Source: Apostichopus parvimensis
Taxonomy: Eukaryota; Echinodermata; Holothuroidea; Aspidochirotida; Stichopodidae
DNA length: 30,373 nt
NCBI GenBank assembly: GCA_000934455.1
Contig: KN887688.1
Location: 28,589-58,961, forward strand
Direction: 5' to 3'
Made by a program: the position numbers and the translations under genes. Of the stretch, positions 12,901 through 19,517 are shown piece after piece. Under the pieces are notes generated by a model that was given only the letters and a program-made list of their open reading frames with translations, had not been told where the DNA came from and ran no database searches. The first letter of the stretch is position 1; every line of letters begins with the position of its first letter.

Positions 12901-15900
12901 ATTAACATTAATAATAAAATCCCACCAAAGGGAAAATCCTTAGTTTGACTAGATGTGACTAGATGTCCAATATGTTTCTTTCATGTTTTTTGTTTATATC
13001 TTACATGGCAGTTTCTAAGTGAAACATTTCATGAGAATCAAAGAATCAGTTAATAAATTTCATACTTGAAGTACATTTATTTTGATAAAAACAATGTAGT
13101 ATGATTGTCTTAGTTTAACAAACATCAAGTGCAAAACATGCCCTTAATAATCATAAAGTTTTCCTGGTAAGGTCAGATCATGAACATTACATTTACAATT
13201 TCTTGAAATGGAAACATGAGGAACACAAAGGTTAACATGATTAATGTTTTACTATCATTCTTATTCCAAGTCAAGGATGATCTCTGTGAGTATTCAGCTT
13301 TACAAAATAATTTACTTTGCTGTGCGGCGGGGAGGGGGAGGGTGGGTAGGGGTGAGGTGAGGTGAGTGGGGTTTAGGGAGCTGGTGGTGCCTGAGTGTAA
13401 CCATTAGTAATCTAGACAAAATTACCAACTGCAAATTTGCTTAAGTTTCAACGACATACTGTATTTTTTTACTTAAAGGAATAACGAAGGCAGGGATCAA
13501 AAACAATGTTGTTCAGTACCCTCAAAACCATCTAATATTTGATTTTTAAGTTAACCGCTTTCTGTTGGACTGAATACGCTCGCTTTGAAAATTGATTCCT
13601 AAAGCCTTAATAAAATATTAAGAATAATAAAATAAAGTATAATATAGTAGGTAAAATTAAATGACAAAAAAAATGCCTGACAAGCTCAATTAAGTTAGTA
13701 CAAGAAATATGTCAAAACTATCAGACACAGCAAAGGCAGAAGAATTACCATTTTCCTTGAATATTCCGGACGTTTCATTTCCAATTCTTCTTCAATCTCA
13801 AGGTTGGACTTTTCTGTTTTCCTGATGTCATCTTCCAGTTGTGATAATTCAATTACGATGGCTTCCTCTCTTTCTTCAATTTTCTGTAAAATATTAAAAG
13901 GAAATACATGCTGGACGTTTTTTTATTCCCCTTGAGGAAAACTCTACAAATAAATATTACATTTTTGCTTTATGAATATTCACAAATACCTATGATATAA
14001 ACTGCATGGTCATCCCTCTCATTTCTCTTTTGACAAGGAAAGGAAACAAGTCTTAGGGTTAAATATTTATTCAATGCTGAATTACTACTCAATTAAAACT
14101 GTATTCATGATTTCAAATTTAAAAATCCTTACCTGTTGATATCGTTGTACTAATTCTTTGGAGTAAGTTTCACCTATACGTTCATTTGCCGCAAACTTCC
14201 CGAGGAGTATTCCGAGAGCAGACACAAATATCTGAAAAATCAATCATGATATCCAAAAGGTAAATATTATCAGGATAATCGAATCCTTTTTTTCAATCTA
14301 TTACAACAAATTAAATACACAAGCATTAATATTTCAATCAATCAATGATATTTCTAAATGCCCCACCAACTTTTTTATCTCCTAAATATATGCATGCTCT
14401 CATCAAAAACATTCTCCGGTTTGTGTACTAATGGACATAACCACTTACCTATCTCCACACTACTGATGAACTACCATTTATGAAATGTACCCCACATTCT
14501 AGTAACTTTTATATCATGTATTGCCCCCTCCCCCAGGCTCAAGCCCAATAACAACAAGGTTACAGACCTTACGCATCTTAATGCTTTACACCAAGTGTTC
14601 ATAGTCAACTATTTTCATCGCTCAGAGAGCAAAGTTGTGTTATCTCACTACTCATCAACTAAAAAATACACCATATAATCCCGAATTGGTGATAGTACTA
14701 TCCGAGGGTCTGGCATTAGGACCCTTGAAAAATCACTAAAGCTTTCATATATTCTTTTCCTGGTTCAAAGAATCATGATAACACCAATGATCCCTATTTT
14801 TTCTACCGATCCTCTGTTGGGATACAACTACAGAGGGGATCTAAAGAAGTTGTGGTTTCTAGAAATGTTGTACATGCAGTAGGAGCGTCTTCAAATTTGG
14901 ATGACTTTGGAAGACCTATATCTTTCAGGAGATTACCCTCCATTCCCAACTTTGATAACAAAAACATGTCAGTTTTGTACACAGCTTTTCCCATTCCCGA
15001 AGGTAAGTTCATTTCATTTATCATTTTTTATGCTTACATTAGATTTTTCCTTCTGTGTTTCAGTTTGTAAGGTCCAAGTCTCTCGAATATCTTCAATACT
15101 CAAATCTTCCATGGCTTTCTCTCTGAAAAACGATAAATTAATATATAAAAAATAAATACACAAAATAAAACAAGTTATAGTTAGAGGATTATTAGAAAAG
15201 ATTAATTTTGATAGACTGAAAGGAGCAACATCAATATTCAAATACTTTATCAATATTGGTAACTTAACAGCTTTAAGACTTTCATTCCAACTCCCACTGT
15301 GACAGTTTAAAACCTGGAGACAATGTCTCAATACATAATGTAGTATGTTGATTATAACAATACAAGCATTGGCCAAAAATTTCAGGTGCTAAAAACTGCT
15401 CACAATTTATAAAAAATACTACTTTTCCTTGTACTTCTGATTCAGATAACAAAAGACAATTACGTGTAATTCTGATTCTATGAATTATTTACAGACATTG
15501 AGGACTGCTTCAGAAGACATTATTTGATTTAGTGAAGAAATTAATACTTTTAAGTTTGCAATGAAAATGCTTCATAAATTTGGGACATATTGACAATGGA
15601 CATCTGTGACCATTATTTGACTTTCTAGCATATTTGGGGCTAAATATTGACAATGGACATCCTTGACCATTTTTAAAAAAAATTCTAGCATATTTGAGGC
15701 TAAATATTTGACAATCTCCAATATAACAAGGTATTCCCACTCCCAGACTTTCAGACTAGAAACATTACCTTGCTCTGGCTGATTGTCCTGATCTAGAGAG
15801 GATTGACACTATGCCGTGATAAGAAACAAAGAAGCTATTGTTTTCATCATCTTCTTCTCCCGCCTCTCTTTCCTCTTCATCTATTGTTGTATCTGTCTCA

Positions 15901-17453
15901 TTTCTATATGAAACAGCAGCCATCTAGAAAAAAATAAGTTTTGAAACACAAAAAAAGATAAAAATAATGACATCATCAAAATACTTCATGCAGCAATAAA
16001 TGCATTACACTTTGCATATTTTATGTTATACAATTTGCATTTTACGTTATACAATTTTCCACTTTTCTGATCAAACCATGCAAATATTTACACATAATGG
16101 GATTATTTACAAGGTTTACTGACTTTGACCTCGGTTGACCTCAAATGATCTTTGACCTTCCATTGTAACAATAGGGTCCATCAACCCAATTTGGCACATC
16201 CACATACTGCATATGAGTTTCCCTTTATGAGATATTGCATTTATAAGCAAGGCATCATACACTCACCCACCATTATGATTGAAAAGGTCACAATTAACAT
16301 GGAAATCAGTGCATGTGTACATTACCTCATGGTCATCTAGCTTTCTTTGCTTTTGCATTTTTCGGTAGGTAGATGTTGTCTCTCTTGCGGCTCCGCCCAC
16401 ATAGTATACACCATCCTCCTGTACACCATCCCAGTCGTTAACAATCATGCGATTGTTACCACCGATGATCTTCTCTGACTTTTGAATCTGTACAGAAAAA
16501 TGTTGAAATTTGCACATGTTTGTTACCGAGATTAACATTAACAGAAAGAACAGAAGAAAGATTGTTTTGATCCTAACAGATACAAAAATTTGCTAGATTG
16601 GTGAAAGAAAACATAGACCCAATACTCATCAATTGGTCTATGTGATAAAAATAATGAACAGTCATGAACAGAAACTCCCCAAACACTCCTTAGAAAAATC
16701 AATTTGAGAAATGCAACATGTTTACTGGTCTGTCAAAAATATTCAAAGATAAGGCAGAATACTGTAAGAAATCTAAAAATATGATATCAGTGAGTCACAC
16801 ATGTGCTGTTTACATTGTTTATGTTTTCCTTTATTTATTACGATGTAAATATTCTGTTATGAAAATGGTTTTGCAAATACTCATTTGACAAAAATGAAAC
16901 ACTGAACATGATCTAATGATCACAATGGTTTCAGTGATGTTAACAATGTTAACGATCTACCTTGAAACTATTGGAAAAGAATGCGAGAGGAAACGTTTCC
17001 GATCCTAGTGGCACTATGAAGTATGAGTGACATCACAGATAATACACAATGAGAGCCCCTGGACATTACTTTTGCAGGTCACATAAATGTTTCAATATAG
17101 TAGTCTATAGTTATTAGATATGCACGCTCGCCATGCAAACTGTCACGAACATTGTTCTTTGTTTTGTCTTCCACAAGTCCCAATCTATTTTGCTCAACCA
17201 CTTCGTCGTTCTACCAAGTTGTAATAAAAGTACTCCCAACCGTTAATTATGTTACTATAAAAGTTTAAGCCTTATTTGGAAGAAGGGAAATGTACCATAC
17301 CTTTTTCTTTCCGAGCTCTTTTATGAACGGAACGGCCAGAAGAAAAGCAACCAACAATCCGAGAACAACGGTGAGAATAATGAAAACAAGCCCTGGAAAA
17401 ACCAAAACTTCTTGGCTAGGTAATATCAAGTCAACTTCTTGACACGAAGCCAT
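928..17453 (-). CDS. EVC: EVC orthologue (Ellis-van Creveld protein), multi-exon gene, 3' end not resolved
   Basis: EVC is a ciliary membrane protein that, with EVC2, forms a complex at the base of the primary cilium and promotes Hedgehog signalling downstream of Smoothened (family knowledge). Seen here: 17 minus-strand exons with GT-AG borders and compatible phases give about 777 residues. Order: short N-terminus, one hydrophobic helix (about residues 20-44), lysine stop-transfer, acidic linker (about 120-135), then a helical and coiled-coil region to the end. Recalled similarity to vertebrate EVC is strongest at residues 186-310, where a segment starting IFVSALGILLGKF matches the human helix after the linker, and EYSRKM and LTMTEKMIGEE resemble human EREYSEQL and LTERMIAAE. 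Human EVC is about 990 residues, so roughly 200 C-terminal residues are missing or lie left of the window. The divergent EVC2 neighbour supports the name strongly. Exons are listed separately. Confidence 0.85.
1151..1240. repeat. Short tandem repeat, about 31-32 bp unit
   Basis: Three diverged units start at about 1151, 1182 and 1214, each opening TTTGYACCATTRTCA. It lies in the EVC 3' intron. Confidence 0.7.
1951..1988 (-). CDS. Possible EVC micro-exon 18 (tentative)
   Basis: A 38-nt block behind a good pyrimidine tract (tcttctttttttgatctttt) with an acceptor at aactaaaagag. It would convert phase 2 from exon 17 into the phase 1 needed by the open frame at 928-976, through a donor C then GTGATG. 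The product, KQMESGRRGLGGG, is not coiled coil and has no known match. The preceding intron would be only about 80 nt. Weak support. Confidence 0.25.
2070..2248 (-). CDS. EVC: EVC exon 17
   Basis: Residues 718-777, phase 0 to 2, 179 nt. The acceptor is gctcttacag before GAGAAGTTGG; the donor is GAGAAAA then GTAAGT. Begins EKLVDTVGDNNRVSEKKTER and ends YETQKLMREK. Reading through the donor meets a TAA immediately (codons GAA AAG TAA), so it could be the last exon if unspliced. The consensus donor and the length shortfall against vertebrate EVC argue that splicing continues. Confidence 0.78.
2249..3477. other. EVC intron between exons 16 and 17
   Basis: AT-rich intron. It holds CA-type microsatellite patches near 2387-2403 and 2590-2620 and a guanine run near 2859-2871. 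No exon or transposon that I can name. Confidence 0.6.
3478..3687 (-). CDS. EVC: EVC exon 16: coiled coil
   Basis: Residues 648-717, phase 0 to 0, 210 nt. The acceptor is catgcatag before GATGAAGAG; the donor is GAACTCCAG then GTATGC. Begins DEELATEMSEYHKEHEKTVA and passes through ALETSETLKAQDEQMGSLLG and RRRGIIEKQDKAIQELQ. Confidence 0.82.
3688..4446. other. EVC intron between exons 15 and 16
   Basis: Non-coding. Contains a poly-T at about 3892-3904, a short imperfect repeat of GTAATCTGTTGTTG near 3935-3970, and a poly-A at about 3985-4001. No gene seen. Confidence 0.6.
4447..4564 (-). CDS. EVC: EVC exon 15: Ala-rich then acidic
   Basis: Residues 608-647, phase 2 to 0, 118 nt. The acceptor is tctctgtcaag before GTTGGAAGCC; the donor is CAACAT then GTGAGT. 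Encodes LLEAKLAKKKARIDSLKEQQ, then KEAAAADDEDEAETIKNQH. A serine-rich open frame on the plus strand here is only the antisense of this alanine and acidic run. Confidence 0.8.
4802..4891 (-). CDS. EVC: EVC exon 14
   Basis: Residues 578-608, phase 2 to 2, 90 nt. The acceptor is tatgtttaaag before GGCTCGTAAG; the donor is CAGAAGTT then GTAAGT. Encodes ARKRIMLQHEQNTASLQNHL and QLTRLRQQK, a glutamine-rich coiled coil. Both split codons (GAG at the left junction, TTG at the right) close in frame. Confidence 0.8.
5148..5350. repeat. Tandem duplication, about 103 bp unit
   Basis: Two copies begin at 5148 and 5251 with an almost identical block of about 48 bp (AAGCATACAAA through ACCTAGACCTAACC and TTCTTT), then diverge through a shared CTGAAACTG segment. 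It lies in the EVC intron between exons 13 and 14. Confidence 0.8.
5351..6153. other. EVC intron sequence, no gene
   Basis: Part of the intron between exons 13 and 14. It has cytosine-rich tracts near 5758-5790 and 5866-5886. Short open frames on both strands here show no coding character. Confidence 0.5.
6154..6265. mobile_element. Inverted repeat, Penelope-like/hammerhead-type relic
   Basis: Two 45-46 bp arms (6154-6199 and 6220-6265) are near-perfect inverted complements, about three mismatches, separated by a poly-T loop. Each arm, read outward, has AGCCTTTGAAGAA, a short self-complementary stem GATCCTGCTAGGATC, then GAAACGTC. This stem followed by GAAAC resembles the hammerhead-like motif carried by Penelope-like retroelements in many invertebrates; the canonical CTGATGA core is degenerate in these arms. 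Assignment is by recall of that motif. Confidence 0.55.
6314..6491 (-). CDS. EVC: EVC exon 13: lysine/glutamate coiled coil
   Basis: Residues 519-578, phase 1 to 2, 178 nt. The acceptor is tttcaattttcag before AACAACTAGC; the donor is GAAGATGA then GTGAGT. A long single helix dense in lysine, glutamate and glutamine (EQLAKEKQEQSEMLQKKIQD, then KEAWEKEKEKEKVEQEQLAK), ending KVLDSQSGLEDE. Its donor lies within 50 nt of the inverted repeat at 6154-6265. Confidence 0.82.
6650..6895. repeat. Minisatellite, about 40 bp unit, six diverged copies
   Basis: Units begin near 6658, 6698, 6739, 6782, 6820 and 6858, each built round a core like AATCCTTTGTATTYTRTTAC followed by a GAAA or AAAA stretch and CACTCTAAT. 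It is in the EVC intron between exons 12 and 13. Confidence 0.65.
7082..7322 (-). CDS. EVC: EVC exon 12: charged helix with a motif repeated in exon 17
   Basis: Residues 439-519, phase 0 to 1, 241 nt, the longest EVC exon. The acceptor is ttcacattaag before GCTCATCATG; the donor is TATGAAG then GTAACA. Begins AHHDLRQQQRNESNEMIDEL, continues through VLRKRLAERKKEEAGE, and contains KIVETLTEETRMSEKEAEKI (about 487-506) followed by MKRH. That motif recurs in diverged form in exon 17. Confidence 0.8.
7323..8196. other. EVC intron between exons 11 and 12, left part
   Basis: AT-rich non-coding sequence. I searched the minus strand for an extra exon that would reconcile exon 11 and exon 12 phases and found none convincing. 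Confidence 0.5.
8197..8204. repeat. Left 8-bp target site duplication of the hAT element
   Basis: AACATAAG, identical to 9201-9208. Confidence 0.88.
8205..9200. mobile_element. Non-autonomous hAT-type DNA transposon, 996 bp
   Basis: The element starts CAGTGGCGTCGTGC and ends GCACGACGCCCCTG, giving imperfect terminal inverted repeats with one mismatch in 14. It is flanked by a perfect 8-bp duplication, AACATAAG, at 8197-8204 and 9201-9208. CAG ends and 8-bp target sites are hallmarks of the hAT superfamily. A motif ACGGGCCCCCCC recurs in direct orientation near both ends (8239-8250 and 9162-9173). There is no transposase frame, so it depends on a partner element. It interrupts the EVC intron beside exon 11. 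Confidence 0.88.
9201..9208. repeat. Right 8-bp target site duplication of the hAT element
   Basis: AACATAAG, identical to 8197-8204. It ends 11-15 nt from the candidate donors of EVC exon 11. Confidence 0.88.
9224..9372 (-). CDS. EVC: EVC exon 11: coiled coil, donor uncertain
   Basis: Residues 389-438. The acceptor is ttttttcccag before AGTTGGATCG. Encodes ELDRQSRDLMKKLKDHRDAA and onward to NPSDVVL. Exon 12 needs a phase-0 junction, which forces a weak donor (CTG then GTTGGT, border at 9224; another option is GAT then GTAGTC). The better-looking donor four bases on (G then GTAACA, border at 9220) ends in phase 1 and would shift exon 12 into a stop. A 996-bp hAT element sits only 11-23 nt beyond these donors. 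Confidence 0.7.
9713..9897. repeat. Tandem duplication, about 91-94 bp unit
   Basis: Two copies (9713-9803 and 9804-9897) share GTATTTTTCTTTGTTGAGGG, an ACCCTTACAG core, a cytosine run of differing length and CACCCTTCCTTG. The second copy has the longer cytosine tract. It lies in the EVC intron between exons 10 and 11. Confidence 0.85.
9981..10036 (-). CDS. EVC: EVC exon 10
   Basis: Residues 370-389, phase 2 to 1, 56 nt, the shortest well-supported exon. The acceptor is tgatttacag before AATTGTCAAAG; the donor is AGAAGCG then GTGAGT. Encodes RIVKDYEDGQALANEHYRS. Both split codons close in frame. The intron to its right contains the 522-bp hAT element. Confidence 0.78.
10197..10718. mobile_element. 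Non-autonomous hAT-type MITE, 522 bp
   Basis: Terminal inverted repeats CAGTGGTGTAGCTAG and CTAGCTACGCCACTG (one mismatch) are flanked by a perfect 8-bp duplication GGTAGGGA at 10189-10196 and 10719-10726. The interior is non-coding with guanine-rich tracts. It is a different family from the 996-bp element: the first six bases match but the rest of the terminus differs. It sits in the EVC intron between exons 9 and 10. Confidence 0.88.
10885..11045 (-). CDS. EVC: EVC exon 9: coiled coil
   Basis: Residues 317-370, phase 0 to 2, 161 nt. The acceptor is gttactacag before ATTTTACAAG; the donor is ATGGAACG then GTAAGA. Begins ILQDRLTKRQALAQQYADL; alpha-helical, polar, rich in glutamine and charged residues. 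Confidence 0.82.
11319..11402 (-). CDS. EVC: EVC exon 8
   Basis: Residues 289-316, phase 0 to 0, 84 nt. The acceptor is caatctttag before GTTGATGCC; the donor is CAGAGTACA then GTGAGT. Contains KYLTMTEKMIGEEVEEQ, which resembles the human LTERMIAAEG segment in the same order along the protein (recalled). Confidence 0.82.
11403..12479. other. EVC intron between exons 7 and 8
   Basis: About 1.1 kb of non-coding sequence, including a TA-rich patch near 12040-12085. A 65-codon plus-strand frame at 11828-12025 has no coding character. No named repeat seen. Confidence 0.55.
12480..12554 (-). CDS. EVC: EVC exon 7
   Basis: Residues 264-288, phase 0 to 0, 75 nt. The acceptor is gattttgaag before GCATCTGTT; the donor is GAAAGTGAG then GTAAAT. 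Encodes ASVVDSISLELRAELLKNSG and GLNESE. It joins in frame to exon 8 and is flanked by introns of more than 1 kb on both sides. Confidence 0.78.
12555..13748. other. EVC intron between exons 6 and 7, with a G-rich tract
   Basis: About 1.2 kb, strongly AT-rich except 13325-13380, which has repeated G3-G5 runs (GGCGGGGAGGGGGAGGGTGG and onward) able in principle to form a G-quadruplex on the plus strand. No exon or transposon identified. Confidence 0.55.
13749..13883 (-). CDS. EVC: EVC exon 6: coiled coil
   Basis: Residues 219-263, phase 0 to 0, 135 nt. The acceptor is attttacag before AAAATTGAAG; the donor is AGGAAAATG then GTAATT. Highly charged helix beginning KIEEREEAIVIELSQLEDD and ending KRPEYSRKM, with heptad-like hydrophobic spacing. 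Confidence 0.82.
14133..14231 (-). CDS. EVC: EVC exon 5: conserved helix
   Basis: Residues 186-218, phase 0 to 0, 99 nt. The acceptor is gatttttcag before ATATTTGTG; the donor is CAACAG then GTAAGG. It encodes an amphipathic or hydrophobic helix (IFVSALGILLGKFAANE) followed by YSKELVQRYQQ. The human protein has a comparable FIQIFKMCLLDLL helix followed by YQKILSKQ, my best single piece of homology evidence (recalled). Confidence 0.82.
14834..15002 (+). other. Unexplained open block with splice-like borders, antisense inside an EVC intron
   Basis: On the plus strand, gatacaactacag precedes a 169-nt stretch open throughout, followed by CCCGAAG and GTAAGTTC, an excellent donor. The frame reads RGSKEVVVSRNVVHAVGASS, then LDDFGRPISFRRLPSIPN, then MSVLYTAFPIPEG. 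I do not recognise it. It lies between EVC exons 4 and 5 on the opposite strand, and EVC splices in frame without it. It may be an exon of a nested gene, a transposon-borne exon, or chance. Confidence 0.35.
15038..15122 (-). CDS. EVC: EVC exon 4
   Basis: Residues 157-185, phase 2 to 0, 85 nt. The acceptor is gtttttcag before AGAGAAAGCC; the donor is AAATCTAAT then GTAAGC. Encodes REKAMEDLSIEDIRETW and a polar tail. The split arginine codon with exon 3 closes correctly, supporting both borders. Confidence 0.8.
15588..15720. repeat. Tandem repeat, about 57-60 bp unit
   Basis: Two units (from 15589 and 15646) share ATTGACAATGGACATC, TGACCATT and TCTAGCATATTTG with GGCTAAAT, and a third begins at 15706. 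It is in the EVC intron between exons 3 and 4. Confidence 0.8.
15769..15923 (-). CDS. EVC: EVC exon 3: acidic linker
   Basis: Residues 106-157, phase 0 to 2, 155 nt. The acceptor is ttttttctag before ATGGCTGCT; the donor is AGAGCAAG then GTAATG. It carries a strongly acidic run (IDEEEREAGEEDDENN) followed by SFFVSYHGIVSILSR, which occupies the place of the human FLxRVNAFPEVL segment (recalled, not aligned). Confidence 0.8.
16326..16487 (-). CDS. EVC: EVC exon 2
   Basis: Residues 52-105, phase 0 to 0, 162 nt. The acceptor is ctgtacag before ATTCAAAAG; the donor is GACCATGAG then GTAATG. The product begins IQKSEKIIGGNNRM and ends with a basic stretch KMQKQRKLDDHE. It is a juxtamembrane cytoplasmic linker; I see no named domain. 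Confidence 0.8.
16488..17300. other. EVC intron 1
   Basis: AT-rich first intron of about 0.8 kb. No exon, transposon terminus or clear regulatory motif identified. Confidence 0.5.
17301..17453 (-). CDS. EVC: EVC exon 1: start codon and membrane anchor
   Basis: Residues 1-51. The ATG at 17453-17451 opens a short polar stretch followed by an uncharged hydrophobic helix of about 25 residues (from PGLVFIILTVV to AVPF) and then KELGKKK, a positive stop-transfer. This matches EVC, which has a single N-terminal membrane segment and a cytoplasmic body. The donor reads AAAAAG then GTATGG, phase 0. No cleavable signal site is evident, so it is probably a signal anchor. It is the exon closest to the divergent EVC2 gene. 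Confidence 0.85.
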
Positions 17454-18400
17454 CCTTTAACGGTTTCTTTAACGTGTTTCTTCAGGAAGCCAACTTAAAC
17501 TTATCTTAGCCTAGGCACAGTAGGCTACACGTACACTATTCCTACAAACTCAAAACAAAGTTAATAATCTTTCTGTCTCTATGTCTTCCATTTACACAGT
17601 TATCTCGACTCACACCTTGTCGTTATTACGCATACACACACGTCAACACTGCTGGTTATGGATAAAATTCGCTATCGTTTTGTCTCGTTTACTTACGATT
17701 AAAAATTGATTGCAAAATCCTATTTTACACACAGTTACCTACGAAGTACGAGTTCTTAATTCACCTGCTAGGGTATAGCCTTGACGCAAATTAGTATTCA
17801 CCAATCAAAAGCCTCTGTTTCTTTGATTGCGCAATAGAGTTGTACCGTTGCTACAACAATATGATGTTACGGGAACTGGCCACTTTGATTAGAGAAACAC
17901 TATACATACACAATAGATAAGAATGGAGTTGACGCTGTGGTGAACGAAGACTGCTCTACAGTTCAAACAGTATAGCATATATAGTATGATTCAAGTTATC
18001 GATCGGTAGAAGCATGGTGGTTAACTGTGCATAAGAAGACTGGATGATTAAGCCTAGCGACTTAGATTTTATCGTAAACAGTTTCCAACAATATTTGGTT
18101 TTGGAGTATAACGTGACTTAATTGCCCAACCTCTGGGCTGATGACAGCTTCAGATTTGGAAATATTTTTTGTATAAGGTTAGACATATTTTTTTATAGAC
18201 TTGGCAGATCACAGGCGCTGCCAGATAGGGAGTGCTTGTGATCATATTTATTTAGGATTATACTAGGCCATTGGGTTTATTTCAACATGGGTAAAAATAC
18301 ATGCCAGTGTACGAAACAGTCTCAGTCTATGCGTACAGAAGAACCTTTCCTTCATTTTCTAAGGTTAGGATTAATGCCATAGTGACAGTTCTTACAATTT
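17454..18400. promoter_or_regulatory. Presumptive bidirectional EVC/EVC2 promoter region
   Basis: This non-coding stretch lies between the divergent start codons and must contain the EVC 5' UTR and probably the first EVC2 exon. Visible candidates: a CCAAT box in ACCAATCA near 17800, and an inverted pair GTTGTA / TACAAC at 17839-17857 enclosing GTTGC, which partly resembles an RFX X-box half site. EVC2 may use an upstream 5' UTR exon ending at one of several GT sites near 18177 or 18363. No TATA box or start site can be fixed from sequence alone. Confidence 0.45.
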
Positions 18401-18412
18401 TATTTTTAGTGC

Positions 18413-19003
18413 ATGCCCTACATCATTCTTGGTCAAGCATCTATGCTTTGTATATGTTTGGCATATTGTTCTGTTTATAGGTCTTTGTGTCGTTCTACTC
18501 TTGAATATGCAGCTCAGATTTGGGACCCTTATAAGGTCTCAGACCAAGATAAAATAGAAAAAATTCAAAGGAAGGCAGCACGTTTTGTAACTCGTGATTT
18601 CCGTAGGCAATCCAGCGTCACTGAGATCTTGAAGACTTTGAAGTGGGAACCCCTCACAGAAAGAAGGAAAAGGGCCAGACTTATGCTCTTTTACCAAATT
18701 ATTAATGGCCTAATTGCAGTCCCAAGCGAGACTAATCCGTTCTTGAAACCAGGGAGGCGTGGCCGCTATACACAAATTCCACATATAATCATCATGCTTT
18801 TCAGTATAGTTTCTATCCTAGGACTATAAAAGACTGGAATACACAATCCTTGGCCGTTAAAGAGAGCCCTAGTCTTGAGGTGTTTAAGACAAGATTGCCC
18901 ACGCATTGTTATTAGCACTGCTGCGCTGGGCACCAACATCCTCGTTGTGATACCCGAGAGGGGTTTTTAAAGAGTACCTAACAGGAACAGAAACAGAAAT
19001 GGA
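18413..19003 (+). mobile_element. 5'-truncated LINE fragment (reverse transcriptase C-terminal region)
   Basis: The frame from 18413 contains STLEYAAQIWDPYKVSDQDK, then IEKIQRKAARFV and FYQIINGLIAVP, the conserved C-terminal tail of CR1/Jockey/L2-type LINE polyproteins. After about 18785 a shift moves the reading to another frame, which continues FYPRTIKDWNTQSL and SLEVFKTRL to a stop. The tail GAACAGAAACAG is a typical simple-repeat LINE 3' end. Only the 3' part survives and it cannot be active. It sits inside the divergent promoter. Confidence 0.8.
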
Positions 19004-19475
19004 ATATATCCTAGATCTAGCCTATGTTTTGCAGTAGTGCACAGTTATAATTAATGCAAGCATTTTGTCAATACTGTCAAAGTATACTTGGAGGACTATA
19101 GGAGGAGGACTGTGAGAGTCTTAAAAGATTATAGAAGTTTGGCAACATTAGGCCTACAGTACAATTTATAGGGAGTGACTGCTTGAGAAAGTGACCCAAT
19201 ACCTCTCATCGTGATCATTACTTCTTTGTTACTGCATTGCATGTAGTGTAGCCTACCACTATATCAATCACAAACCATATTTTGTATTCTTTCCCCTCCC
19301 CTATCTCACCATATACCACCCCAGCTCCTTTCCAAAACCAATTAACAGGCCACTTTCATTTTGTGCAGTGGTAGTAATACAAACAGTCATAGTTGCTTGA
19401 TAAACGTCATTCAGAAATCAGAAGCATAATGCAATAAAACTCTACATTTTTTATTTGTTTTTGTTTCATATACAG
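19004..19475. other. Upstream region or 5' intron of EVC2
   Basis: Non-coding AT-rich sequence ending in a strong acceptor (tttatttgtttttgtttcatatacag, printed here in pieces: pyrimidine tract to 19470, AG at 19474-19475). This implies an upstream non-coding EVC2 exon. Confidence 0.5.
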
Positions 19476-19517
19476 ACAACCAGTGACGACAGTTGTAAAC
19501 GCCTTCAAATAGTCAAC

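Noticed and set aside
14803-15024. An extra EVC exon on the minus strand
   Set aside because: Exons 4 and 5 join in phase 0 without it, and the minus-strand borders of this block are poor; the plus-strand reading has the better splice sites.
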